NCBI GenBank assembly: GCA_034336665.1
Contig: JAPFBE010000002.1
Location: forward strand, 74,961,405-75,025,404
Length of the DNA stretch: 64,000 nt
Direction: 5' to 3'
From: Luscinia megarhynchos
Taxonomy: Eukaryota > Chordata > Aves > Passeriformes > Turdidae
Under the pieces are notes generated by a model. It did no database searches. It was not told the origin of the DNA and was given only the letters and a program-made list of their open reading frames with translations. Positions 1 to 13,200 of the stretch are shown here, piece by piece; the stretch's first letter is position 1, and each line of letters opens with the position of its first letter. Position numbers and translations under genes: made by a program.

Positions 1-3000
1 TTCAGTATTTGTATTTTGTGCTTTTCCCCTTTGAAGTGCCACCTTAAGATAAACTACTTAACTGCAGTGGGATTAAAAACCAAGATCTTTCTTGGGTGTA
101 AAAGATTTTCAGACAAGAAGTATCTTAACTAAAAAAACAGAAGATCCAACAAACATAATGTCAAAATACAACTTCAGGGCATAATTTAGTCATATTCATT
201 TGAATTTAGACAACCTGATTGTTTTGTGTCTGGAATACTTTTGAGATTTTCACACAGCTCCTCTTTTCTCTTTTGGACACACTAAGAATCAGAATCAGAA
301 TCTTCTCATTTGCAATATGTGATGGCAATACAGACAAGTAGCTCTACTGAAAATCTCCACATGCCCACAAAGAACACAGCGTCTTAAAAGTAAGTGAAAT
401 TAATTATTCAAAGAGAAATTTCTGGAAACATCAACTACCACAGGCAGAAAGCTCGGCAGAATTAGCTTCTGGAGGAACTTTTTTCTTGCAATGGAAGCTC
501 ATGTCAGCAGATGGCACTGGAGACAAAGCTGTGAGACTGAACCCCTCCTCTCAACACGGTCCAGAGACTGAAATATTTTTTATTTTTTTTTCCTTTGATA
601 AAAGTACCATAACTCAAGGGCACCCCGTCTGCCTTGTGTTATAAATCTTTGTGCTAAGTCTGTGCCATCACTCGTGTACAAGTCACTGATGCAGCCCCAT
701 GATCTCTTCTCCACACACGCAGTTCGGGCAGGTTGCAAAAGCAAAACTTTTGCCACATTTTCATCTGTTGAAGTGTGTTATTTGGGAAATAGAGACATTT
801 CCTTTACAAAAGGAGAGGTTCTTTGATGAGGAGAAACGAGAAAATCAAGTTTTACGCATTTGGCTACATGAAAAATTCTTACCAAAAAAAAAGGATCAAT
901 AGGGAACTAGTGATCAGTAACAGTAAAAGTACAGGATGGACTAGGAATTCATTATTGAAAACTATAATTATCAAAACATGACATTTAGACGAAAATATAT
1001 AGATTTGCAACATTACTGAGAGAGAGGGGAAAAAAAAAGGAAGAAAAGGTCAAATTTGCTGTGCAATTACCAGACAAATACTTAGAGTTATGGAAGACAA
1101 ATTTTCTATAATGAGCAAACTGACAAAATAACTTTTTGTATCAATTTTTACTTTGATAATAGAAATAAGTGGAAAGTAAAAAAGAGAATTTTGAGAATTA
1201 TATGGGGGGGAAGTGAAATCTAATCACTGAGAAATATATGAATGAGAGTTCCATATAAAAGCTAGGAAAAATAAACTCACTTACTGAACACAAATGGGCC
1301 CATCTGTCCTGCCCATTCTGGCAAATTGGTGCAATGGGTAGAAATGACACCTTAACGTAGAGAAGCAAGAAATGTCTTTGGTGTTAGAGTTGAAAAGCAG
1401 ACTCAATTTGCAGAAGAATGAGCACAATATATCATCTCTGGGAAGAGGGGCCAAATAGTGAGAAAAAGAATCTGCTGCAGAGCACTTATTATTGAAAATG
1501 CCTGGATGGTTGTGTACAGCAGGCCATGAGCCACAGCTTAAAAAAGACATTGTAAATCAAGTCTGAACAAAATAGGCAATGGCAAGCAGCCTATTATCTG
1601 AAGGAAGATCAACTTTCATCCTTAATTTCCTTTTTGTTGATTTGTCTCAGGTTGCTGTTAGCATGATCAGAGCACAGACTTCTCATATTCCAGACTTTGA
1701 GGCTCACTGGACTGCAATTAATTGCTAATTTGGGTAGGAAATTATGAATAAATCAGTGATAAGTCTCTATAATAGTCTGCAATCTGTCAATGTACAGAAC
1801 TTAAAATTTAAGGGAATTACATTATCGTCTTGGTCATGGCTGTGTTTTAATTTGCAACTCATGTCTCCATTTCAAATACAGTCTCAACTTTCATGCAGAT
1901 GTTGAATAACCTTTTGAATCTTACATCCAATTGTGTAAAGGAATTTGTTCATTCATTTACAGAGATCAGGTTATAATAAATGGGCCTATCCTGCTTATGT
2001 TCTTCTAGTTTCTTTGTCTAAATTATACAGATCAGTAACACACAGGATAGCCTTGCATAGGTTGCCTCTCTGTGTTTTCCAATTTTTTGCAGAATAGGTC
2101 CCACTGATATGTAAAATCAAGTTTGAAAGAGAAGCTTGGAGATTGGAAGAAACATTTTTTTTAATGTAGCATCTGATTCTGATACTTGTCTGGTTCTGAT
2201 ACTAGTCTGTTCCAAGCAACTTTGTTATAAAAAAGAAGATAATTAAAAAAAATAAACTAACCATTTGTTTAGATTACTTAACACTTACTAGAAAAGATGA
2301 ACTTTGTCTGTTCAGCTTGTTGGAATTTTTTTTGTTTATAATGGTGTCTTTTTAGACAAATTCATGTATATGCTTTAAATTGCTGTATTTTTAAATTGGA
2401 TTGTTGTCAAATGCTGCCAACACTTCTAGTGAGGTGAACCTTTAGAATGCAATGACAATTTTGTTCTGGTGGAATAGACCAATCTCAGTGTTTAATAAGC
2501 TGTGATAATGATGTTTCAATAAGTGTGATTTATTTTCAAATGCTAAAGCCATTACTTTCATTATCTATAACTTTAGATTGCAAGAAAATATGTCTGCATT
2601 GTTGTATGTCTGCATAATTGAACTTTTTAAAAATGTATTTATCATTAAGACAAGTTAATTCTGCTTTCCTTTGCAGTATTTTTTTTGCTTAACACACAAT
2701 GTCCTGCATTTGCTAATATGTCAGGACAGATCCTAGGTGGTGGTTTAAGGGTAGATCACTTTTTAAGTGCAATTGCTAAGTAAACTCCTAAAGGCTTCTT
2801 TGTTTAAATTTAGACACAAATTTTCAGCATTTTTCTGAAGGCTTGAACATTAGTATATTCTAGTTCAGTCATGCTTAGAAATACTGAGGCCACTGAAAAT
2901 TTCAAGACTACTTCCAGTATGATGATCTTACCAAAAGTAATAAAATTGGCCACTGAAAGGGCCTGATTAGTTCTATGTTATACAATTTACAGATCAAATT

Positions 3001-4072
3001 CCTACTTCTATTGGAAAGATTAAGTTATAAAGTTCACTGAATTGGAAAATTAAGAATTATGAGCAAAATGTTAAATTAATTTAAATTAAAATAATCTTGA
3101 TGATTTCCCTGGATTTATTTTTGCATAACATAGAACTGCCTATATAATGAAACTCAGTCATCCATGAATCCAGGCAACTAAGTTGTATAAATACTTCTAA
3201 CTTGCAACAGCTAAAAATGTTATTATTTTCTTCATATTGAATTCAGTGATAAAAAATACTGCATTCTTGAACCTTGCTGTATGTTTTCTGCATGATAAAT
3301 TATAAGAAGCATAATCCTATTTCTCCTTCCCTGAGGTCAGGTACTTTAAACATTATTAATTTGGTATTATTGAGAAGCAATGCTTCCATTAACATTTGAA
3401 AAAGTATTTCCCTAACATTTGTTATCCTGAATGAGGGTTACTGAATAGATCTGTGTCTTGCTAGACTCTTTAAAAATCTTAATCTCTTTAATGACAATCA
3501 TCACATGTTCTGCTGCTGTCAGAACACTGTGGGGTTAGTGGCACTGTTCAACAGTGGGGGGGGGGATATTTAACTTAGAAAATTTGGCAAAAATCCTCTT
3601 GACAGGACTATATTTCTCTACACTAGACCCTTCCACCCAGTGTATTGATTTCCAACACTTTCTCTCCCCATTTAGTCAAATCTGGTGTATTTTGATTGCT
3701 GTTCACAGTATTCAGCTGTAGTGTTGGCAGAAGCCATATGAAACTCAGAAGAGAAAATTCTCTTCATGATACAGCTCAGAGAAAGTGAAATGCTTTCTGC
3801 AATAACTTTATATCAGTTAAACCTGCCTCAGTTTTTCACATGGTTTTATTTTTGTATTTACTGGCAGTTGCTGAAAATGTCAATCATAATTTCCATTGTG
3901 TGTGTTTTACATTAAAGTTGGAACAAGTTGATTTCATCATATGCTCGCCAGGATTTTGAGTTTTTTTCTGTTCTGCCTTTTGCAAACATCTATGAATCTT
4001 TGACAGGTTCAATAAATCTGCTTGATTCCTGGGAAAATATGAAAGTATCACTATTTTTAATTTAGCCAAAAA
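1..4072. other. AT-rich intronic sequence, no gene seen
   Basis: There is no exon, RNA gene or recognisable transposon here. The open frames at 699..902, 1281..1550 and 3884..4069 are short and resemble no protein I know. A run of ten G lies at 3556..3565. The evenly AT-rich stretch around 2390..2700 is low in repeats and could hold conserved non-coding sequence, but this cannot be judged without an alignment. Confidence 0.6.
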
Positions 4073-4208
4073 AACACAGAATCAGAGAATAATTTAGGTT
4101 AAATGAGACCTTTAATATCATCAAGTTCAACTGTAAATGTAATACTGCCAAGTCCTTCACTCAGATGAAGCCAGTAAAACCATATTGAAAATGTCAAACC
4201 ACCAAATG
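4073..4208 (-). mobile_element. CR1 LINE 3'-end fragment (old subfamily)
   Basis: The stretch begins with ACACAGAATCAGAGAATAAT and continues through GACCTTTAATATCATCAAG and AACTGTAAATGTAATACTGCCAAGTCC. This is the reverse complement of the 3' end of an older CR1 type, whose consensus reads 'AGACCT..AAGATCATCAAGTCCAACCGTAAACCTAACACTGCCAAGTCC'-like in the same order. It is decayed; the similarity fades after about 4160 and the right boundary is approximate. It is 5'-truncated, as is usual for CR1, and has no coding capacity. Confidence 0.75.
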
Positions 4209-7200
4209 TGACTGAGTCAAAGTTCAATGTCATCAGCAAATCAAATAAAAATATTCTCCTTTTCTCTTTTTAGTCACATGTGATTCCAAGTACAGCTGGA
4301 TGTTTACTCTTCAAGCCTCATATTTTAAAATATTTGGGCCATAAATATAGTGTCCTTCCACAATAAATAATAATCTGGATTTATCACTTTAATTTTCTTA
4401 GTGCAATAGTCCAGATGTTGGATTTTAAATATTTCAAAATTGCAAGGTACTGGTAAAGTAAATTGAATCTGGACTGGTTTGGGTTGGTTCCAAACAATAA
4501 TGTGTAAATGGTGTCAAATGAGAGATGTTGTTTCAGTGCATAGCATTTTTTTTATGGTGTGCAAAAAACCCTAGTGCTTTAATGTTTTGTCTGATATTAA
4601 TTAGTCTCCCACAAAGTTTAATGTTCCTATCATACTTCAGAGCAAAGCCTCTCATTGTAAGGTGCTCTAATTGTAATTCTCCTTTCTATAAATTATTGTG
4701 CTGCAGGAGGGAGGAAACACTTTTTGAAAGGACTTGGAACATTTCTTACCTTTATTGTTTAGATGTCAGTATAGACAACACCCAGGACCAACCTTGTGCA
4801 AGCTCCTAAAGCCACTTTACTCTTTCAGTAATGGCAGGAGGGACCTGCATGCTCAGTGCAGGATCACTTAAACTGAATCTATGAATATTAGTTTCAAAAT
4901 AATCCACTTTCATATGCTAAAATGCAAGCAGGAATTTCAGTTTAGAGATTAAAGGTGAGTAGTAACACTGCCTTTCCTAAATCCCTCTCTTATTTTGCTG
5001 CAGCATCCCAGAGGGATTTTTCCTTATCTTTAGAAGTTCAAAAACATCTGGGATAGCTGAAGCAAGAACAAAAATTTCAAGAATGACTGATCTGGGGACA
5101 GATTTGTCAAAAATTACTCAGGATACTCCCTACAGTTTTGGTATCTTCTCAGAACAGACTATCTGCAGAAGCAGCTATTCTCATACTATCAGAAATGATT
5201 TTACCTTTCCAAGGTGCCATAGAACATAGAATAGAAAATTTGTCCCTACAATTTTTCATTGCCTATGATTTTAGAGTGCAGATTAATAAAACATGCATTC
5301 ACATAGCTTCTTAAGTCTTTACCTGAGAAAGCATTCTTCCTGCTAAATCAACAAGGGAATTAAGGCATTCTTTATCTCCTCTACTGTACAGACACCTCTT
5401 TTTAATTAGTTTTCAGGTCATTGAGAACACAATTCTGTTTTGTGAGTTTGAACATTGAACAGAGTTGTTATGGGCATTTGCAGTTATTTCAAAATATTGT
5501 GTGATATTTAGTGGTAAAAGTTCAAGGTGAGAAGCAGTAGTCTTTCTAATTTCGTCTACTAGTGATTTTGAAACATTCCTTACTAGACAATATGTTTCAT
5601 CTGGCAGTACCTTATCATGCAAAGGCATATTCTGATGCCCTCTACAACTAACCATGGTTTTTTTTTAATTTCTGTAAAATTTTGCAGGTATTGTAGGTAT
5701 TAGCCAGATCTTTTATTTTTTTTTAATGTAAAATGTGTTTCAAATGTTTGATATCCTTACCAAAAACAGGTGAACATATTTAAGCATATGAACATATATT
5801 CATTTCAGTGAAAAAATGTATAGCACTATTGTGTTATTATAATAGCCTTGATTTGAGCTTAAAACAAACCCCAATAATTTGGCTCGCTATAAGTGGGAAA
5901 ATCATGTTTCCATACATGTTTCCACCATGTTCTACAGGATTCAATTGTCTCAGAAATTTTTTGTCAGCTGTAATTTTGGAGAAGTTGACATGTAGTTGGC
6001 ATATTCTAAAATCTGAATCTATTAACTCAGCACACTCATGATGTACATAATCCCACCATAGAGATGCAGTCTTATCTAGACTATGGAAAAGTTGTCTCCT
6101 CCCTTGCCATCCACCAATCCAAAGAGGACATTAAATCAGATGCATTAATAATTTTAATTTAACAGTTTCTTTGTAGTCCTTTCCCCACATTGCCACCCCA
6201 CACAGACACATCCACATGAATCCTTAAAACAAAAACCACAACACAATGTTTGAGTAGGTGTGAAATTGGAGTCATTCTGCTATTTTGCAATTCCCTGTAA
6301 TACAAATGATGTTGTCATAGGTGTGCCAATAGTGCACCCTTTAGCATGGTCTGGTGGTGAATTGCTACAATACAGCTTTTTCCATCATTCCAAAAATCAA
6401 TCTTCTTCACTATTCATCTCTTTTTAAAGGCCTTATTCATCCTCTCAAGCCAGCAGTTGTACTGATTGATTACGACTAAAATTGTCCTGAGTCCCCCACA
6501 CTGAGAAAGATGTCATACAATGACAAAAGAAAGCAGAACATTTTCATCTTTCTCTTGATTGCTGTTAAAAAATCATTAGTCTGAAATGAAAGGTTGAAGC
6601 AGCAACTGTTCATTGGCTGTGCCATAAAGCATCATCAGTTTGCATTGCTGCCTAAATTGACATTTTAAGGGCCTCTTTTATTCACAGAGCCTCTTTCTCA
6701 AGCTCTCCCTGTTCTGTTTTGGACACAGAGGGAGACAACATTCACTGCACTGAAAAACTGAAAACACATTTTGAGTGTGAGTTAAATCTCTTTCAGTAAA
6801 CATATAAAAACTTTAAAATAGGAGATCATAGTGCAGTGATGATGCCAAATGGTTTCTTCAAATGGTTATGCCTGAAAAACCTGTTCAAAGTACTCAAGTA
6901 CTTAATGCTGGAACAGAATCAAGTTACATGAATTTGAGGTGTGTTTTTGAAATAGTCTTGGGTTACGTGAGAGTGGATTCTGTTCTGAAAGTTTGTCCCA
7001 TTGAATTTAGCATGGAGAAATGTTTAACCAGTGTCATAACTAAAACCAGAGTGAAAAAGAAAACAGGGCAGCATTTGATTGCATGGCACTTGAAACAAAT
7101 TGAAACAGATATCTGTTTGGAGAAGATGAGACTGTTGGTGTCATTCCCATTAAAAACAACTTTCTATATTGAGGTGGAATGATTTTGTAACTTAAGCAGA

Positions 7201-10200
7201 ATCAAGATGGATCAATAGTAAAACTTTCTTAAATTTCTCATAAAAACTAACGCATGCTCAGCACTTTATTTTCCAAGAAATTATCTGTATGAACATTTTG
7301 TATTAAATCCACAACTGAGCACTTGATACACAATTAAGCACTTAGTACTCTGTTAAAAGCTCAAAATTTTTTTTTTTAATTCAGTGCAGCTACTTTAGCC
7401 CCACCTCTGGTACTTGTCTACTGTTCTATATTTGCAGTATTCTGAAGATTTATCAGCTCTGAGATGATAGAAACTGGTGCCTGTTAGAGGCACCACGACT
7501 TATTTCAGATTTAACAAGGAAGAAAAAACTTCTAACACTTAGTGTCTTTCTGGCAGTTTTCAACAAGAATTAAAAAGTTACCAAGTGAATAAGAAGTATT
7601 ACATTTTGACATGTTAATTCTAGACACATTAGGATTATTTCAAAGACTTACTTAAATTCTTAGTGTGCTCGTAATTAAATTGTTAATTGTTAAAATTGTT
7701 AATTGTCAATTGATAATTAATAAAAATTGTTCTCTTATATCCAATATAAATTTTTCTAAAATTTGATATTTCATGAATTTTGATATTTCAAACTACAGGG
7801 CTATGTTTGTCCTCTACTTAGGAAATTCTGTGAACTCAAACTTTGGCACATTGTGCAATATATTAAAGATTATGATAATTTAAAGAATTACTGTGAGGGT
7901 AGAATATAAGGAACGTTTAATAGTATTTTGCTCATTTATCGAATTGCTAAGACATGGTTTATTGATCAAAAAAATTGACATAATTTCTTTATACATCATT
8001 TGCATTCTTTATTATAGTAATGTAAATTCTAAAGAAAATAGAGCTTTGTGTGGAATCAGTTTACATTTGGACAAAAATTTGGAACACCAACCCAACCCTT
8101 TTTAATGGAAAGAGTGTGTGCTTAGTCCATAATCTGTGAAATTTGAAGTAGATCTCCTCTTAACACTGTCTCAATTGTTAGACAGAGGTTTAGATACAGC
8201 ATGAAAGTAACTAAGTATTGTTACTGGATGGTAAAAACCTCATCAAAATTAAATACAAGATGATGAAAGTCCCAGCCAAACTAGCAAGCAAAGCACTTTG
8301 AAGAACAAATTAAAACTTGTCAGGGCAAGTTAAAATAGATAAAATAAAATAACCTGGAAAAAATAAAATTAATGCTAAGATGAAAATAAGCTTTAATTAG
8401 GAAAAACAAAAGAAAACTTTAAAATTTCTCAAAATGAAAAGGAAACTGCCAAGGACAAACTTGTCAAGAAGTGAGATGGATTAGGAAAGAAACTAATTTA
8501 GGATGGGAGGAACATATTTGGATCTAAGGAATGTATAAAGTGAAACAAGTCAGAATACCATTCATCTGAAATTGATTGATACCATCTTTTCCACTTGCCA
8601 AAGCAGAAGGGAAGGTGTTTTTCCACTGTGGAAATGAAGAATACCATGAAGAATATCTAACTCTGAGCCTGAAGTTTAATTGATTTTTTCAGGCATATCA
8701 GAGAGGAATGTCTTATTGTACCTGGTTTAAAATAACAGCTAAATATTCCTCAGATGAACAGAAAGCTTTATGCTATCACTACTAGTTTAATGGGACCTGT
8801 ACTTACTGTGTACAGTACTTTTTTGAGAAAAGGAAGAACTATCAGGCATTTATAATTGTATTACTTGCTTTTGGAATAGAGGAAATAATAGAATAGTCCA
8901 AGTTTCACTTAAGGGTCATATGAGACTTTGTGGACAATAAGGAGGGGGTTAGAGCTGCGAAAGTATCAAGCTCTAGAGCCCCTGTCAATATTTGGAACTG
9001 CTGAGAATGCTTTGGGACATGTGTGGTGCAAAACCATCATTCTGAATTGTAAAGTGAGGATTCAGACTTACAGCATAGAGTATTTTAGCTGCTCTGAATT
9101 TGTGGAAGTTATTTAAATACAATTGAGGATAAAGTGTAATTCTGAAAGATGTTCATAATGTGTATCTGTAGGTGTCTGAGTTATCAGACCAGAGACTGTA
9201 GCTCAAAAGATACAGAGCAGGGTTCAACCACTGGTGATCTCATTCATTCCCAGGTGAAAAAGCTGCTCCAGTGTTAAGAGCAGAAATTAATTTTTCAGGA
9301 TTCCTTAAAAGTAGGTACAGGAAAATACATGCTTCACACTTGCTGGTGTTAAGTACCCCAGCATGTACCATGACATACCAGTCTCCCCCTGACTGAAATA
9401 TTCTGTTAATATTAGGGACCATGAAGGATTAACATGGACCAAATCTTGGCCAGTGCTGAATCTTATGACAATTGATATTTAATCTGGGCATATGTGATCA
9501 CAATTAAGTCTTGGGAAAAACAATACGAGATGTCATCTTACCCCTCTCCTAGGAGGGCTCCTCTGAGATACCTAACCTGTTATAAATCCTTTAGCGAGCT
9601 TTCCTATGCTTACCAGCAACAAACATTGTTTCCAAAAAAACTGATTTAAATCTCTGTTGTTACAGTGTATGTCTCTGACTCTATTAACATCAAGACAGAG
9701 AAAATGGCTTATTCACGGCTTTTTTTCCCATCAGATTTTCATGTGTTCAAGGACAGTTATAAAGTAACTCTACCTGGTTGTTTCAGGGTTTTTTCCTCTA
9801 AATCTTTTTCATGTTTTGAAATTGCTCTCTTAGATAATTAGATAACAATTTTGCTTTTAGACAAGTACATGCTGATTCCAATCTTATATTTGTAGGAAGT
9901 GACACATAAAACCTTGGGAAATTATTAGTCACAGAAAAATATCCAAATGTGTTTCTAGTGTTTCTTGTTGGAGGAATAAGAACATGCTGGGAACTGGGCA
10001 AGGGCCATGAGGAACAGCCAGTTTGGGCTCCTACCTGAGAAAGGTGTCAGGCTTTGTTTAATACCTCTGTGATCATATTGTTAAATTCTTACAGTGACAT
10101 CTGATAAAAAGAGCACAATCTAATGAGGGAAGCTTGACGGTGAATTCCTTATAGACTAAAGATAAATGCTACTATAACAATGAGACAAAATGAAATTCTA

Positions 10201-13200
10201 GTGAAAAAGCTCCATTGAATAAGAAAAAATTACCCATGGTGAAAGTAGGACCAGTACCATAGGGGCTTTCTCTTGCTATCTAAAAAAGAATCTTTTGTGG
10301 TGGTGTCATTACTGTCTGATAGTGCTGAAGAAAAGTAAAACGGGTCAGCAAAAATGTAGAAGATAATAGAGAAAAGAAGGCAGACGAAGTTTCCTTAAAA
10401 TCAAACAGCTCCAGAAAAGAAAATTCTTCTGATTTTTTTTCTAAGTACTGGATGATGCAAATGCTGTGAATGTAGCAAATTTTATTCTAATGCATCATTT
10501 GATGAATGCACGAGCTCTTAATGAAATCTTGCAAACTGTGTATTCTTCTGGATACAAACACTTGTATCAGAGCAGAGTAAAAACCAACAGAAATTATGGA
10601 AGACTTATGAAACACCTTAACTGTATTTTGTCTTTAGTGAAGAGAAGGATTGCTGATTTGAAAGTATTATGATACGTTGCTTCTCTTTTTTCCAGACAAT
10701 TTCTGAATACACACAGCTGTGATTGCATACCAACAAACAATGGCCTCCTTGAGCATATTTACAAATTCAGTCACACATCATTTTCTCTGTCCATACAATT
10801 CCTCCTACAGTCAATCACAGTCTTGCAAGGTCACGACCTGAGAGTTAAAGTTGGGAGCACTTAGAAACAATGACCCTAAATACAAAAATGCTAGAGAATA
10901 ATGATAATCATCAGAGAGAGGTTTGAATATAAACTCTTTGGGTTCTCTTTTTGCCCAGATATTTGCCTAGGGCCACATAAGACAGTCTTGTCTTCAGCAG
11001 GGTGCTCCAGAAGGTTGTAGGTGCAGTGCCATATCCTCTGGCACTGTGTGAATGCCAAAAATCATCAAAGTAGTGCTAGACATGAGTGTTCAGGCAGTGG
11101 AAGTGAGCCCTTTAATCTACAGCTAAACCTTTTCCTTCTTTGGCACTGTCAATGGCCTTTATTTCTGATATGTTTCAGGAATACCAGACAGCTTTGTTGT
11201 GTCCTGAAAGACATTTTTGTAACTCTTTGATTTTAACTTACAGTTGTAGGCATGACATGTACAAATCTTACTCTTTCTCATCCAACCTGTCACAGTTTGT
11301 GCAGTATTTTACCAGTGTTAGGCAGGGTTGGTTTGGCCAATATTTTAAGCTCTGTGCTCATTACATCATGAAAAGAATATCTTATCATAAATCTGCTTTA
11401 TTAGCAAAGTGGCATTTCTTGCTAAAGTGAATTTTATTTACCTAATATTACAACATGTTAAAAAACAATATTGTCAGATATCTGTATAAATATTTACCAG
11501 TAAAAGGTGCATATACATTATTTTAACACATCAATAATTTTATCAAGGAGAGGTTATTACTCAGAGGAGGTTAAACATTGATGCTTACACGTATTCTTTA
11601 CTCAAAGAAAAAACTAATTCATATTCATGGCTGTAATATTTTCTTAGATGACACCATAAAAAAAGACTGTATTGGAAGCTATAAAAGATTAATCTCTGAG
11701 AAGACTCTTTGGGTGCATTAAATTAGACAATGAAAGAGAGAACAGACTTTAAGCTTCCTCCACCTTCCTTTTCTGCCTAAGATCTGCTCATTAAAAGTAA
11801 AATTGAGCATACCACCCAGGCAAAGTGTCTACGGATGAGTAATATGTGAAATTCATGCCAGCAGTTATATTTTTAAAATATGTGCATTTTTTTCTTTTCT
11901 TCTTCTTAATAAAAGAGAGTTTAAGAAATTTATTGCAGTATTCAAAGAAAATCTCCTTATTGGGACCTATAGGGTGGGGAGGAGAGAAAGATGTTATGGG
12001 ACGTGCAGATGTGGACATTATTAATTCTTTTGCCACCAGCTACGAGTGACAATTTTTTTTCCAACCTACTGTTTAAATAACATTTTAAACTGTTTCAATC
12101 ATGTAAGATTCATCCTTGTAGAAAAGCAATAAGCTCTATGTGACCAGGTGATTTTTTATTGCTCACATTTCATTCATTTCTTCCCACTTCACGAAGTTGG
12201 TTACATTTAACCAACCATATGCCAGATTCGGACTTTTAACACAGTGAAAGTGAATTTTAATCTCTCCTAACAAAAAATAGTAATACAAAAAAACAGGAGG
12301 ATGCTGTGCCCACTCAAAGCTAGCCAGCACATTCAAGGTGTGGGGTTTTAGCAATATTTTTTTCATGAAGAGACCTACAATGATTCGCCAGACAGATTAT
12401 ATTTGTTATTTTTAGCAAATGCTTTTCACTGCACTGAAGACTCAGAGTTCCAATTAACACAAAGAAAAACCAATAAAGGCTGTGCTTTCAGGGATCATTG
12501 ATTTAAAATAAATTAATCCCTATCCCATGAAATTTCCATTTAGTTTAATTTTTTATATTATACCGTTGCCAAGATATTTCCATACAAATACATGTTGTAA
12601 TAGGATAATGCATGAAAGATCAATGGAAAAAATATGCATGTTGCTGTAGGAGCTGTACACAATACAACATGGAGAGTCAGTAATATATGGCTGTGTTAAA
12701 TACAGGATAAAAATTGGGGAAAAAATAGAACTGAGATTTTTAGTTACAATCAAATGTGGGCTGAGGAAAAAAATGAAGACATCTTACCAAATCAATGAAA
12801 TAAGGAAAATTTGAACTGAATAATATGGTTGAGAGCCTTCAGGTAGAAGAAGGAAGAGAGCAGGAAAAGAAAAGATTGCTACATGAAGCAGCAAATTTAA
12901 AGGGAGACCACAGATCTCTGTGGTCTAAGTCAGATCACAGATCTGATTTGGCTGCCAATTTACTGAGCAGGGAAACTGTGGAATTTCCCTCAGTTCATAA
13001 AAATTGGTGCAAAAATATTGACTCCAATGGATACTAACTACACAATGCTATTTGAATATAAGGCCTCCAGGGTTTTTCTATATGGTACAGATATTTTGCC
13101 TGTTGCTATGCTTAGCAATTATCCTAAACTTTTCCTTCTTGTCACTTTTGATTTGTTTTGCAATCTCCCACCTTTCTGCTGACCTCAACAATACACCTGG

